This document shows positions 1 to 8,938 of a DNA stretch of 64,000 nt, piece after piece; position 1 is the first letter of the stretch; each line of letters begins with the position of its first letter. The DNA comes from Durusdinium trenchii (lineage: Eukaryota > Sar > Dinophyceae > Suessiales > Symbiodiniaceae), in the NCBI GenBank assembly GCA_963970005.1, contig CAXAMN010021729.1, positions 474,858 through 538,857 of the forward strand. The letters run 5' to 3'. Both the position numbers and the translations under genes were made by a program. Below the pieces are notes generated by a model. It was not told the origin of the DNA. It saw only the letters and a list, made by a program, of their open reading frames with translations, and did no database searches.

Positions 1-2
1 TG

Positions 3-3000
3 ACTGATTATCCAGTCTTTGTAGGAGGAGACTTTAATCGGTGCGATCAAAATCATTTTCACACGTGGGATGACTTCCTAGTGCAGGCCGGGCTCACTGA
101 TGTTGACCCTGCACTTCCTACTTACAAGTACCAAGACCAGGAATCCTCGCTTGATAGATTTTTAGTACCTAGTCTCTTCCTTGACGCAACGCAACTATTT
201 GCTTGCATTTATGGCAGGTACCGGATTGATACTTGCCATCACAAAGCTTTGTTGCTCAGGCTAAAGATGAAACCGCGACTTCGACCACATCCACAGTCTG
301 AAAAGCATCACACAATACCGACTCAAGTTTTTCTTGATCCAGCAATCGCATCGGAAAGTCTGCAAGCAGTTGCAAGACAAGCTTCCCTACTTGCTCTCAA
401 ACGAAAAATCTCGCTAGCGCAGGAGACTAAGCCTGCTAGTGTAGTGTTATCACACCACAGTCGTGCCATAGTTTGGAGTTGGTGGAGGACTCACTCTTGT
501 CACTTCAAAAAATTGGCTCCGTTAAAGCGACTATACAAACTTCTTGGTAAAGAGCAAACGCACCTGCACATACGACAGGAAGAACTACGCCTATTGTATG
601 AGCAGAGTGCGGATACTGACCTACTACAGTCCTGGCAAACTCAGCAGGGATGCCTTCTGATTCCAGCTACTGTCATAGCTTCCGCTTTACAAGCAGCTGA
701 AGTCGCAACGGCAACAAACACACAGATGCCCTTTGGCACTGACAATACAGACCCAGTTCAGCGAATTCGAAGGCAAAAAATCTTTTGGGATAGACTCAAA
801 ACTGTGTGCCCTAAGGGCACCTTCTATCATGGTCCACTGTTGCAACATAATGGCCAAGAATGTCGTACTGCCCTTGAGTATGATGAAGCCATGCTTGCTA
901 CTCGAGACTTTTGGTTTACGCACCCTGTTAAGTATGATCGAGATTGGCAAGACACGCTTTCGGCTTACCGACGGTGTGTTGTGCCGTGGCCTGTCATTCC
1001 GGAGCCCAGGGAGCAAGACTATGTTGAACATCTCCTCCTTACTAAGGATTCTGCCCCGGGCCCGGATGGGCTACCTTATGCTCTTTGGCGGACGTTCCCG
1101 CAGCAAACTGCTGCGATCCTCCAGGATGACTTTCATCACATTTTAGCTGGTACGCTAACACCACCCACCCAGGTAGGAGTATGGATCCCAAAAGCCAAAC
1201 AAGGGCCCACGGCTGATTTTTTTCGGCCTTTAGGCATGCCTGACACGCTTGACAGACTGCAAGATGGCACAGTTGCTGCTATCCTGTTTCGAGTCACCAG
1301 GCATAGTTTCCACCCTGCGCAAACTTTGCTCAACTCCTTTCGAGAGCCGCAAAGGGCAGTGCTAGAAGTGCAAGGAGCTCTGGAAGGCTCGTCCCCAGCT
1401 TCTGCCCTCTTTGCTGATCTATCCAAAGCATTTGAGCGTATTAATGCACATTGGATCCTTTACATCTTACGCATTCGACAGTGCTCCCCTTGGGTCCTCC
1501 AATTTGCACGCTATCTGTTGTTTGGTAGAAGAATCAGACACAAAGTACAAGGGCGGCTTCTACCTGCGAGACATGTGCATTCTGGAGTTGATATGGGGCG
1601 ATCCACATCAGTATATTTCTTCTGCCTTGCCATGGATCCTATTTTTGTCGTTCTCAATCAAATTCCGCAAGTTTTAGTTGTTGCAGGATATGTTGATGAC
1701 ACTACAATAGTTGGTCGGCAAACAGACCCGAACTGGGTCCGAGAGGTTTTTCAGAACATAAGAAAATGGAAGTCTGCTGGTATTGTCATGGACACACATC
1801 ACTGTTGGCAAGTCGGATTTTCCAGCAGAGCCCTTGACGAAAACATACTGCACAGAGTTGAAGATGTCTGGGGTCACGTAACTCCTATTCATGAATCAGG
1901 ACAAGCCACTTGCAGTGCTGCGCTGCAACATGTCCCCGGATATGCACGTCGCTTTGTCCTTAGACACGGTGACCACTGCATACATATGGCCTCAGCGGCC
2001 ATACCCAGACTGGTAACTGAAGGGCGCCCCACGCTTTGCCAATTGGCTGCTAGTCCATGCCGGTGCCGATCCAAAACACAACTGCTCACAAATGTCAGTT
2101 ACGCTGCTGAGCAACTGTTTTGCCTGGACCAAGCAGGCCTAGGCGGTCAGTGCATAGTGCCGTCAACAGTTAACCTTGGCCTCACAATCCATACAGGTTG
2201 GACATGTCAACTCACCAATGAGACCATGGTCAAACTACCGTTGCAATTATCTCTTACCACTCTGCTGTCAAAGCAGCTGGTGAAATTCCGAACGAGGCTT
2301 GCTGCTGCCAATCGGGCCAACCTTAGCATCCATATGAAGATTATTTACTTTAACACCTTCTCGCTGAGCCTCTTTTACTACTCGCAGACACAGCGTTTCT
2401 TTTCACCCAAGCTCCTCAAACCGCTGTACCACGCAATGGCAGAATTTTTGCTACAGCGACATTGGTTCCCGCAACACCTATTGGTTGGACTCTGCAGGTG
2501 GTTACGCATAGGCCCACTGCTTGACCCAACCATCATGCAGGCAGTCTCCCTCTTTGGATGCTACTTACGGCAAGGACATAGGTCCCTTGCAGAAGATCAA
2601 GAATGTTCGCACGCTATACAAATCCAACAATGTTGGAAGTATTGGCAGCAGCAGCTTCCGGCTGAAGACATACAGCGCCTCTTAGCTCTCTTAAAACAAA
2701 ACAATACTCCGGCGCAGAGGGCGAGTGGATTCAAGCAGCTCTTCAAACAACTCGCCATTGACAGGTTGCTTGCTGCCTCACATAGGCACTTGGCTGCACG
2801 AATAAGCAAGAATGGTTGGGCCATGGGGCCCTCCATCCTGTTTTTGGGCTGGCTAGCGGATCTACCTACCACTCAGGTAGGGGCAGTGCCGCGCTATGCT
2901 GTTTTACGATGGGCTCTAGGAGAAGATGCTGACTTTTGGCTGCCCCTCAGAGGCAAGCTCAGTCGCAGTCAACCTTGCGTTTGGTGTCACAACTATACGC

Positions 3001-5441
3001 GATGCTTTCCATGCGGACCAGGATATGGAGCACTCTGTCCGACCTGCCTTCTGCCTGCTACTCCAGTGGATATTACCTTGACCACCCTCCCTGAAGAAAG
3101 CAAGAGTTTTCTCCATTTTCATCAAATTCTCGTGCCTGAGCCCAAGCAACTGCCCCCAGCATTTTCTCGACTACTATCCTCAGTCGGCTGTCGCGCGAAT
3201 AACTCCTATGTTCCTTGTGTGCTTTGTCAGGGTGGTTACAACTCTATCGATCATTGGTTATCCTTCTGTCCGGTTGTACACCTCACCTGGCTTGCTCTGT
3301 GGGCTGCTCCTGCACCAGAGATCAATTGGCGGATGGTGCCGTCCCGTAGCATAGGAGTAGCACTTTGCTACACGCTCTTCCACCTGAGGCGGCTGGTTAC
3401 TGAGTATGGCGGACTCCGACCGAACATTGCGTGTGTGCGTCACTGCAGTATTTCACATCACGTGATTGACCTCTGGCAGCGTATCTATTCTTCGCTACCT
3501 AGTACGCTGCTTCACCACTTCCGTGCTCCACCGCAACCGAGCAGTACTGCGTGTACTGACTCCACTAAGATTCGAACGCAGCGTTTCCCTGCGGTTTTAC
3601 TTGAAGCGGCCTTGCTCCCGCCTAAGGGACTTGCAACGACTCAGCCCTTTGCCAAAGGGGATACAATTGCTACTTTTGCTAAGCAGGATCACCGCCTCCG
3701 TTTGCTCCTTTCACAACACCGAAAGCTTCCCTTTCCCACAGCAACCGCATGCCTCGTCCCCTTTTCATGCCACTGCGGGGCCACGCACTTGCGTTTGCAA
3801 GCCATGGACGATCTGTCTGCAAATACTATCCTCCTGCTAGGTGAACCACAAGAATGGCAAGGTTGCTTGGTACAATTTGATGGCTCTGCGCACAAGCACA
3901 CGCAAACTGGAGGAGCAGGAGTCAGCCTACTGCATGTAACGCCGTCTTCCACCTCCCTTGTCCAGTGGCTTTCCATCCCCTTACTTTCTTGCTCTGATAA
4001 TGTAGTAGCAGAAGCACATGCCTGTAGGGCTGCCATAAACCTTGCATTTGAGTATTATGTCTCCTGCATGTCCAAAGGCATCCCCATTGACAGTGTTGTA
4101 GTGCAAGGTGACATCTTGCCAATAATCAACTACCTGCAATACAAAGGTAGAATTAAAAAACCTGCGGTTGTTGCCATTTTAGAACAATGCCAGCACTTGC
4201 TTGCCCGGGCGCCTTGTTTGTTTCGCTTGGTTTATCTGCCAAGGGAGTGCAACCGGCTAGCAGATTACTTTGCAGGGCAGGCTAGTGCTGCAGCTCGGAA
4301 GGCGGATAACAACCCGCTTGTTCCCTTGCATCATGTAGCGCTCCCACCGTTTCACTTAGTGCAAGCCCTGGGCTTCATTATTCAACAGGGAGATCCAATG
4401 CAAGCCCCTGCTTTCGTTCTCACAGAGTGCCCTTCTCCCACTCCCCAGGAAATGCATGCACTACTCCGAAGGCACCCACATTACAAATGGGTTGCAATGG
4501 ACTACATTGCCTTGGCAGTATCGTCCTCTCATCGCCTCAGCGTAGGGTATAAGCCCACGGTTGACTCCATGGGCGGTCGATTTTATTCAGTCGGCAACGC
4601 CGCGCAACGCCTGCCGCGTCAGGTTCGGCTGCTTCTCTTTGGCAACTCACATTGGGAGATAGACATTAGTGGAGCACACTATGAGCTCATGAGGCGGCAA
4701 TGCAGGGCAGCTGAGGTTCATTTATCACTACTGCCAATTACGCAAATGAGAAGCTATCTCACAAGAACTCTTAGGGCACAGACTGCCGAAACTGACATTA
4801 GCCTCCTGGTCAAGACATGGCCACTAGTCATCATTAACAGCGCCACTCCACAGGAAGCTATCGAATATCTTAACAAACGCATTCAAATGGAACCGTCACA
4901 TCACCTGGTGAGCTTTGCACGGGAAGTTTTCGCTGCTAGCCGCTATGCCATGCATCATCCTCCCTCATGGTGCCCCTCTGGGCCAGAAAGGACAGGTCGA
5001 GGTGCACCCTTTCACTATTTCGAGGTCCTGGAGCAGCAGGTTGCATGGGCTGCTTACTCCTTCTTGCAGCCGCGGGTAGGTTTTGTCTCGGCCATCTGGT
5101 TGCATGATGGCTTTTGGGTTGCCCCTCGACCGGAGAATGGCATGCTCGAGGCCCTCAATAACCATCTCTGCCAGACCTTTGGCTTTGACCCTACCGAGCC
5201 GCCACTGATGCGATGTGACTCTCTGCAACCCAAGTTTGCCCAGTTGCTGTCTGAATATGCTTCTGCGGCCCCTGTCATCGGCTCGCACTCCCATGCCTCC
5301 TCGCAGGGACCCCTCCCTGAAGTCGTGCGCGTACACAGGAAACGCACCTTTACTGGCGCGCGCCCAACACAACAAGAAGCACTCGAACAGCGGCTAGCAA
5401 AAAGAATTAAAGCGCAACATGCTAAGCGGCGACGCGCATGA
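3..5441 (+). CDS. Copy A ORF1: endonuclease-RT-RNase H-PolA-like polyprotein (5' partial)
   Basis: Retrotransposon replication polyprotein, open from base 3, so its N-terminus lies outside the window. Visible in order: the end of an EEP endonuclease (GGDFN at 24-38); a LINE-type reverse transcriptase (APGPDG at 1053-1070, FADLSKAFE with catalytic Asp at 1416, YVDD at 1689-1700); a Cys cluster near 2976-3050; a CX2CX8HX4C knuckle at 3216-3269; RNase H with Asp 3879, Glu 4011, Asp 4110 and Asp 4263. The last third is unusual: GGRFYS near 4572, EIDISGAHYEL (Asp codon 4662), VKTWPLVIIN near 4809 and WLHDGFWV (Asp codon 5106) resemble motifs A, B and C of family A polymerases. A basic tail could be a nuclear signal. 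The RT, knuckle and RNase H calls are firm; the second polymerase is inference. No frameshift is visible. Confidence 0.9.
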   Translation, partial: TDYPVFVGGDFNRCDQNHFHTWDDFLVQAGLTDVDPALPTYKYQDQESSLDRFLVPSLFLDATQLFACIYGRYRIDTCHHKALLLRLKMKPRLRPHPQSEKHHTIPTQVFLDPAIASESLQAVARQASLLALKRKISLAQETKPASVVLSHHSRAIVWSWWRTHSCHFKKLAPLKRLYKLLGKEQTHLHIRQEELRLLYEQSADTDLLQSWQTQQGCLLIPATVIASALQAAEVATATNTQMPFGTDNTDPVQRIRRQKIFWDRLKTVCPKGTFYHGPLLQHNGQECRTALEYDEAMLATRDFWFTHPVKYDRDWQDTLSAYRRCVVPWPVIPEPREQDYVEHLLLTKDSAPGPDGLPYALWRTFPQQTAAILQDDFHHILAGTLTPPTQVGVWIPKAKQGPTADFFRPLGMPDTLDRLQDGTVAAILFRVTRHSFHPAQTLLNSFREPQRAVLEVQGALEGSSPASALFADLSKAFERINAHWILYILRIRQCSPWVLQFARYLLFGRRIRHKVQGRLLPARHVHSGVDMGRSTSVYFFCLAMDPIFVVLNQIPQVLVVAGYVDDTTIVGRQTDPNWVREVFQNIRKWKSAGIVMDTHHCWQVGFSSRALDENILHRVEDVWGHVTPIHESGQATCSAALQHVPGYARRFVLRHGDHCIHMASAAIPRLVTEGRPTLCQLAASPCRCRSKTQLLTNVSYAAEQLFCLDQAGLGGQCIVPSTVNLGLTIHTGWTCQLTNETMVKLPLQLSLTTLLSKQLVKFRTRLAAANRANLSIHMKIIYFNTFSLSLFYYSQTQRFFSPKLLKPLYHAMAEFLLQRHWFPQHLLVGLCRWLRIGPLLDPTIMQAVSLFGCYLRQGHRSLAEDQECSHAIQIQQCWKYWQQQLPAEDIQRLLALLKQNNTPAQRASGFKQLFKQLAIDRLLAASHRHLAARISKNGWAMGPSILFLGWLADLPTTQVGAVPRYAVLRWALGEDADFWLPLRGKLSRSQPCVWCHNYTRCFPCGPGYGALCPTCLLPATPVDITLTTLPEESKSFLHFHQILVPEPKQLPPAFSRLLSSVGCRANNSYVPCVLCQGGYNSIDHWLSFCPVVHLTWLALWAAPAPEINWRMVPSRSIGVALCYTLFHLRRLVTEYGGLRPNIACVRHCSISHHVIDLWQRIYSSLPSTLLHHFRAPPQPSSTACTDSTKIRTQRFPAVLLEAALLPPKGLATTQPFAKGDTIATFAKQDHRLRLLLSQHRKLPFPTATACLVPFSCHCGATHLRLQAMDDLSANTILLLGEPQEWQGCLVQFDGSAHKHTQTGGAGVSLLHVTPSSTSLVQWLSIPLLSCSDNVVAEAHACRAAINLAFEYYVSCMSKGIPIDSVVVQGDILPIINYLQYKGRIKKPAVVAILEQCQHLLARAPCLFRLVYLPRECNRLADYFAGQASAAARKADNNPLVPLHHVALPPFHLVQALGFIIQQGDPMQAPAFVLTECPSPTPQEMHALLRRHPHYKWVAMDYIALAVSSSHRLSVGYKPTVDSMGGRFYSVGNAAQRLPRQVRLLLFGNSHWEIDISGAHYELMRRQCRAAEVHLSLLPITQMRSYLTRTLRAQTAETDISLLVKTWPLVIINSATPQEAIEYLNKRIQMEPSHHLVSFAREVFAASRYAMHHPPSWCPSGPERTGRGAPFHYFEVLEQQVAWAAYSFLQPRVGFVSAIWLHDGFWVAPRPENGMLEALNNHLCQTFGFDPTEPPLMRCDSLQPKFAQLLSEYASAAPVIGSHSHASSQGPLPEVVRVHRKRTFTGARPTQQEALEQRLAKRIKAQHAKRRRA

Positions 5442-5540
5442 TAATTCGTGCTGTGAGCCAACAAGGCAAGCAGCCCCCTGTTTGAGTAATTTCCCGTCGC
5501 TATCTTTGGCAGCGCGTGTTTCTTCCTAGTCAAAATTGTC

Positions 5541-5774
5541 ATGGGAGGAAATGCAGCCACTAGATCTCCTTCCTACTGGCTGCTTGTATTGCTCATTGTC
5601 TTTTATTTTGTTATGTGCTTGTCAGTTTTGTGTGACTGGTACAAAGGTTTTGCTCTGATTCCGCTATCTGGGCTCAAACCGCTGCGATACATCAGACAGC
5701 CTTCACCAACGAATGGCAAGGGGATTGCTCCTACAATCCCAGTCCTACACAGCAGAACACTGCAGCCCGCGTGA
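5541..5774 (+). CDS. Possible small membrane protein
   Basis: A 77-codon ORF with an ATG start. Residues about 12-31 (SYWLLVLLIVFYFVMCLSVL) form one hydrophobic stretch long enough to cross a membrane; the rest is polar and Pro-rich. It lies between ORF1 and ORF2 on the same strand, and the CCTTAG hairpin starts just after its stop. Copies B, C and D do not extend this far 5', so conservation cannot be tested here. It may be chance open sequence. Confidence 0.3.
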   Translation: MGGNAATRSPSYWLLVLLIVFYFVMCLSVLCDWYKGFALIPLSGLKPLRYIRQPSPTNGKGIAPTIPVLHSRTLQPA

Positions 5775-5781
5775 GAGGGTT

Positions 5782-5795
5782 AGGACCTTAGTCCT
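5782..5795 (+). other. CCTTAG hairpin (ORF2 leader)
   Basis: AGGAC-CTTA-GTCCT, a perfect 5-bp stem with loop CTTA, 46 bases before the ORF2 ATG. Confidence 0.7.
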
Positions 5796-5841
5796 GATCC
5801 TCGAGGAAAGGAGCACATAGTCTGTAGGCAGTGTCTTCCGA

Positions 5842-6726
5842 ATGAACGTAGGGCCGGGGGGATTGGACCTCACCCCCTTTGCTCGCCAGATCTATAAACA
5901 CCCTGACGTGGAAGTATACTTTGTCCAGATCAACATCAAGCTAGCCCAAAGGCAGCTCCCGCTACGACTAGCTGTTGCTGGCTTCCCAAGGACTCCAATC
6001 GAGGATGGTACATGCCCTCGAATATTGGAAATGCAATTAGTTGCTGTTCCACCTGAACTGCGCAGCTCCACCTTTGTACTTCCTAGTGGGCAGGTCCTTT
6101 TTCCCTTCGAAGATTCACCACACATCACAAATGATGGTGTCCTCCTGCATGGCAGGAGTGCTCTACAAAGGGCAATTGCTTATCGCATTCTTCAACAAAC
6201 AGAATGTATATCTCCCAATGGATGGGTGGTAGCGCGAGGGCAGGCCAGACCACCAGAACCGGGGGAGGTTGTAGCCTCTTTCCCCTTCTCACAGCTCTAT
6301 ACCTTGCCAGCTGTACCTGACGCCCCACCTCGTCCGACACCACCAATTCCGCCCTGGTTGTTGCCGCAAAGTCGCCCCACCCCCGTCCAAGAGCAGACAA
6401 CTCGAACATTTGGAGGTGCAAATTTGCCACAGGCCGACACAGTGCGCCCCCCTGCCCAGCTAGGTGTTTATGCATTGCAGGCTCTTACGGAACAGGATGT
6501 GAGTGCAGGTCAAGATGTGCCTTATGCGCGACTTAGTAGAGAACTCATCACCCGTGCCAGTACAGTGCGAGTGCTAGCGTGCGACATCCAACGCACCCTT
6601 CAAAACATACATGCACGTCGACAGCATTGCAATGTACAGCCAGGGGCCAATGCGTGCTGGGCACTAGCTAGCGAAATGGACATGATACTTACCGCCCTGA
6701 GAGAGACGCAGAGTGCTACCACATGA
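5842..6726 (+). CDS. Copy A ORF2, 294-aa protein of unknown function
   Basis: ATG start, intact. The N-terminal half (to about residue 130) looks like a compact alpha/beta domain beginning with LDLTPFARQIYKHPDVEVY. The middle (about 145-200) is Pro-rich and probably disordered. The last 90 residues look helical. The N-terminal half lines up by eye with ORF4 (VDVTDFVRFELDHQDIRYG), with matching end segments (RAIAYRILQQ against RRMILHIQHH), so ORF2 and ORF4 look like diverged duplicates. No known family recognised. Its place after the RT gene suggests an accessory role such as nucleoprotein or assembly factor, but nothing in the sequence proves this. Confidence 0.75.
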   Translation: MNVGPGGLDLTPFARQIYKHPDVEVYFVQINIKLAQRQLPLRLAVAGFPRTPIEDGTCPRILEMQLVAVPPELRSSTFVLPSGQVLFPFEDSPHITNDGVLLHGRSALQRAIAYRILQQTECISPNGWVVARGQARPPEPGEVVASFPFSQLYTLPAVPDAPPRPTPPIPPWLLPQSRPTPVQEQTTRTFGGANLPQADTVRPPAQLGVYALQALTEQDVSAGQDVPYARLSRELITRASTVRVLACDIQRTLQNIHARRQHCNVQPGANACWALASEMDMILTALRETQSATT

Positions 6727-6980
6727 AGGGCTTCCAGAGCTAACCAGACCAACCTAGGTAACTAAGTTGTGGCTGACCGGCTAGCTAGCACACTAGCTCG
6801 CATCACGGGCCCCTTTACCTACGTAGCAAGCTACGGGCCACAGTTCTTTCTCCGGTAGTTGTGTTTCTCAAGCTCACCGCATGAGGCTAAAAGAGCCTGC
6901 TGCTGTTCAGGCTCGAAGTAGAACAGTGACCGCGCGCCTCTGCCCAGCCTGGTCAAAACAGACAGTAGCTGTTGTTGCCC

Positions 6981-7615
6981 ATGGCCCTCCCTTTCATTGT
7001 TGGCCCTCATCAATGCTCCCTCACTCAGGGCCCAGATGGTCGCCCTCAAGTTGAGGTTGTCTTGCGCATAAGGCTACCACTGGCGGAGTTTTTCGATGCT
7101 CTTCTCCTTACACTTGCAGAACAGCGCCCCCTATTTCCACAGGGAGGGCACATGCTTGATCCGGCTACTATAGCCCCAGTCAAAGCAGGTCTGCTGACAA
7201 AGGAGCGCAGTAGTCCCCCTGTAAAGGAGGAGGCTTCGCCTAAGCGGAAACAGCTGGTCGCATACAACCCAAGAAGCCTGCTCATCCTCCCATGCAAGTT
7301 ACACCTGCTGATCCCACTCACGAAAAGCTGCTTGCGGTACTCTCGCAAGCCGCGCAACTCCCTGACACAGTGGAGCGAGGAGGCGCTACTGCTTCTGCAG
7401 ATCCCCCACCTACTCACCCGGGGGGAATGGCGAAGCCGCCTACCCTAGCGCCGGCCAGTGATTGGCCTCCCCGACAGGCCACAAGCAGTAGACTCCCGGC
7501 ACAGCAGTGCATTACACAAGGAAATGTTCATTACCGTGTTGCGGAAGACGGCACGCAAGAGCATCTACCACCGCCGCGTGCATTTGCGCACCCAAAGAAG
7601 TGCCCTGTCCAGTGA
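6981..7615 (+). pseudogene. Copy A ORF3, frameshifted (about 200 aa)
   Basis: Starts at ATG 6981 (MALPFIVGPHQCSL). The frame is good to about 7260, including a Lys/Glu-rich stretch (VKEEASPKRKQ). The similarity then moves to another frame, giving a Pro-rich tail that ends EHLPPPRAFAHPKKCPVQ at 7615. Copy D has the matching start (MTLPVLIGPNRCEL at 51286) and end (EHVPPPRPGTHPKKCPVQ at 51844), which shows both frames belong to one gene. The shift could be a mutation or programmed frameshifting; no clear slippery site was found. Function unknown; the basic, Pro-rich tail could bind nucleic acid. Confidence 0.6.
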
Positions 7616-7826
7616 ACCTGAGACGAGACTGCTTGCTCCCCTTCCCCACTCTTCCATGGGCCCCCATAATTGTCTCCATTTGTCTCTGCAGACTTTTGGC
7701 TCAGAGTGAGAGAAATAGATTGACAGAATAGCTTGACAGCTCTTCTCTTGAATCACATCAGCCGACTCGACTCTCGACCTAGCCTGCGCACATCGGGGTA
7801 AAGACGAACTGCAAGTCGAACTAGCC

Positions 7827-8654
7827 ATGCAGGCGCATCCAGAACCTTTGTTCCTGGCAGATGATGGTACCTACGTTGATGTCACTGATTTTGTTCGCTT
7901 TGAACTAGACCATCAGGACATTCGATATGGGGTCTTAGACCTCATTGTAACCTTCGTCTATCGGGGGAGGAGAGAGCGGTGCTACTTACTTCATTTCTTC
8001 CCGGTTGATGCAGTCAAAGAAAACGTACATACCCCCTTCCCAGAATGGACAGAAGGGTTTGAATTTCCGCCAGCTCTGCTAAAGCTCCGGGCAACTGTTG
8101 AAGGGGCCATCATCCCGCTTTATCATCAGGGCTGTATTGCAATCAACACCAGGGGAGCCACGACGTATGGCCCAAAGCGAACTCGACTCCGCAGGATGAT
8201 TTTACACATACAGCACCACGAAAGCCACCTCCTCAATGTGCTGGCTGAAGCAGTGAGCGCTAGGCCCATTTCTGAAAACGCAGACCCCTTTGACATCTTT
8301 CTGCAGACACGCCCCTTTTCAGCCTCCCTTCCTAGGCGAGTAGGCTTCTGGTCCACTACCGACAGACAACAACAGCATGTCCTTCGAGTAGACATGCAAC
8401 CAGCTGCGCAACCGCCCCCACAGCGTCACACAGACCGTACGCATCACCAGATCGAATCAGCCCTGCATGCAAGAGTGCAAAGTCTGCATGCATTGGTACA
8501 GGAAATTGAACAAACAGTGGACTCTTTGCCTCAAGACGTGCAGGGTGCGCTACTCACCCCCCTGACTGACCTACATACCCAGCTGTGTGGCCTGGTTTAC
8601 GTAGCATGGTTATTTGCTCTATTACACCCACATGCGGATGACCACGATCAGTAG
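7827..8654 (+). CDS. Copy A ORF4, 275-aa protein of unknown function
   Basis: ATG start, intact. A globular N-terminal domain of about 135 residues (VDVTDFVRFELDHQDIRYG) is followed by a linker rich in Pro, Gln and His and a helical C-terminal segment. The homologue in copy D (52125-52942) keeps the DVT..V, YGVLD, LLHFF, FPPAL and YGP blocks, so this is a real gene of the element. It looks like a paralogue of ORF2. No database family recognised. A short hairpin overlaps codons 5-11, and one at the same place in copy D has a different sequence. Confidence 0.75.
   Translation: MQAHPEPLFLADDGTYVDVTDFVRFELDHQDIRYGVLDLIVTFVYRGRRERCYLLHFFPVDAVKENVHTPFPEWTEGFEFPPALLKLRATVEGAIIPLYHQGCIAINTRGATTYGPKRTRLRRMILHIQHHESHLLNVLAEAVSARPISENADPFDIFLQTRPFSASLPRRVGFWSTTDRQQQHVLRVDMQPAAQPPPQRHTDRTHHQIESALHARVQSLHALVQEIEQTVDSLPQDVQGALLTPLTDLHTQLCGLVYVAWLFALLHPHADDHDQ
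7839..7857 (+). other. Hairpin at start of ORF4 (variant loop)
   Basis: GAAC-CTTT-GTTC, extended by CCA/TGG across one bulged C. The loop differs from CTTA by one base. Copy D has TGCCC-CCGT-GGGCA at the same place in its ORF4. Confidence 0.5.
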
Positions 8655-8820
8655 TGGCAGGGCCCCTGATATGCCCCTGACACAACTGTGAGTCTCCCTC
8701 CCTGGCAGTATAGGTTGAACAGGTGTCCCCGGCACTATGCTTAATACAGTTGATCTTTCATGAAAGCACTTTGCTGCAACGTTTGGCTCACAGCAGGTAG
8801 TAGTGCCCTGCATGCAGGAG

Positions 8821-8844
8821 TGAGGTCAGCCTTAGCTGACTTCA
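8821..8844 (+). other. CCTTAG hairpin, ORF5 leader, distal
   Basis: GTCAGC-CTTA-GCTGAC extends outward to a 10-bp stem with one G-T wobble. It lies about 95 bases before the ORF5 ATG. Confidence 0.8.
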
Positions 8845-8882
8845 TTCGTCTTGCCTGTTCGTGTGCTTTCGCCGCCGGGGCA

Positions 8883-8904
8883 CCTGCCAACCTTAGTTGG
8901 CGGG
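8883..8904 (+). other. CCTTAG hairpin, ORF5 leader, proximal
   Basis: GCCAAC-CTTA-GTTGGC within a 9-bp stem (one wobble), 34 bases before the ORF5 ATG. Copy D keeps the CCAAC/GTTGG stem at the same place with loop CCGT (53455-53470). Confidence 0.8.
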
Positions 8905-8938
8905 GGCTATACCTGCATTGTCATACAGAGAAACTAGA

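Larger units (their letters stand above)
5442..5841. other. Spacer between ORF1 and ORF2
   Basis: This 400-base interval holds one possible small ORF (5541-5774) and one CCTTAG hairpin (5782-5795). I see no further structure. Confidence 0.5.

Noticed and set aside
2320..2330. CCTTAG at 2322, 19460, 21229, 59508 and 61466
   Set aside because: Flanks are not complementary beyond one or two bases, so these are not members of the hairpin family.
7929..7943. GGTC-TTA-GACC in ORF4
   Set aside because: It follows from the codons for Val-Leu-Asp; copy D has GTC-CTG-GAC for the same residues, so coding explains it.
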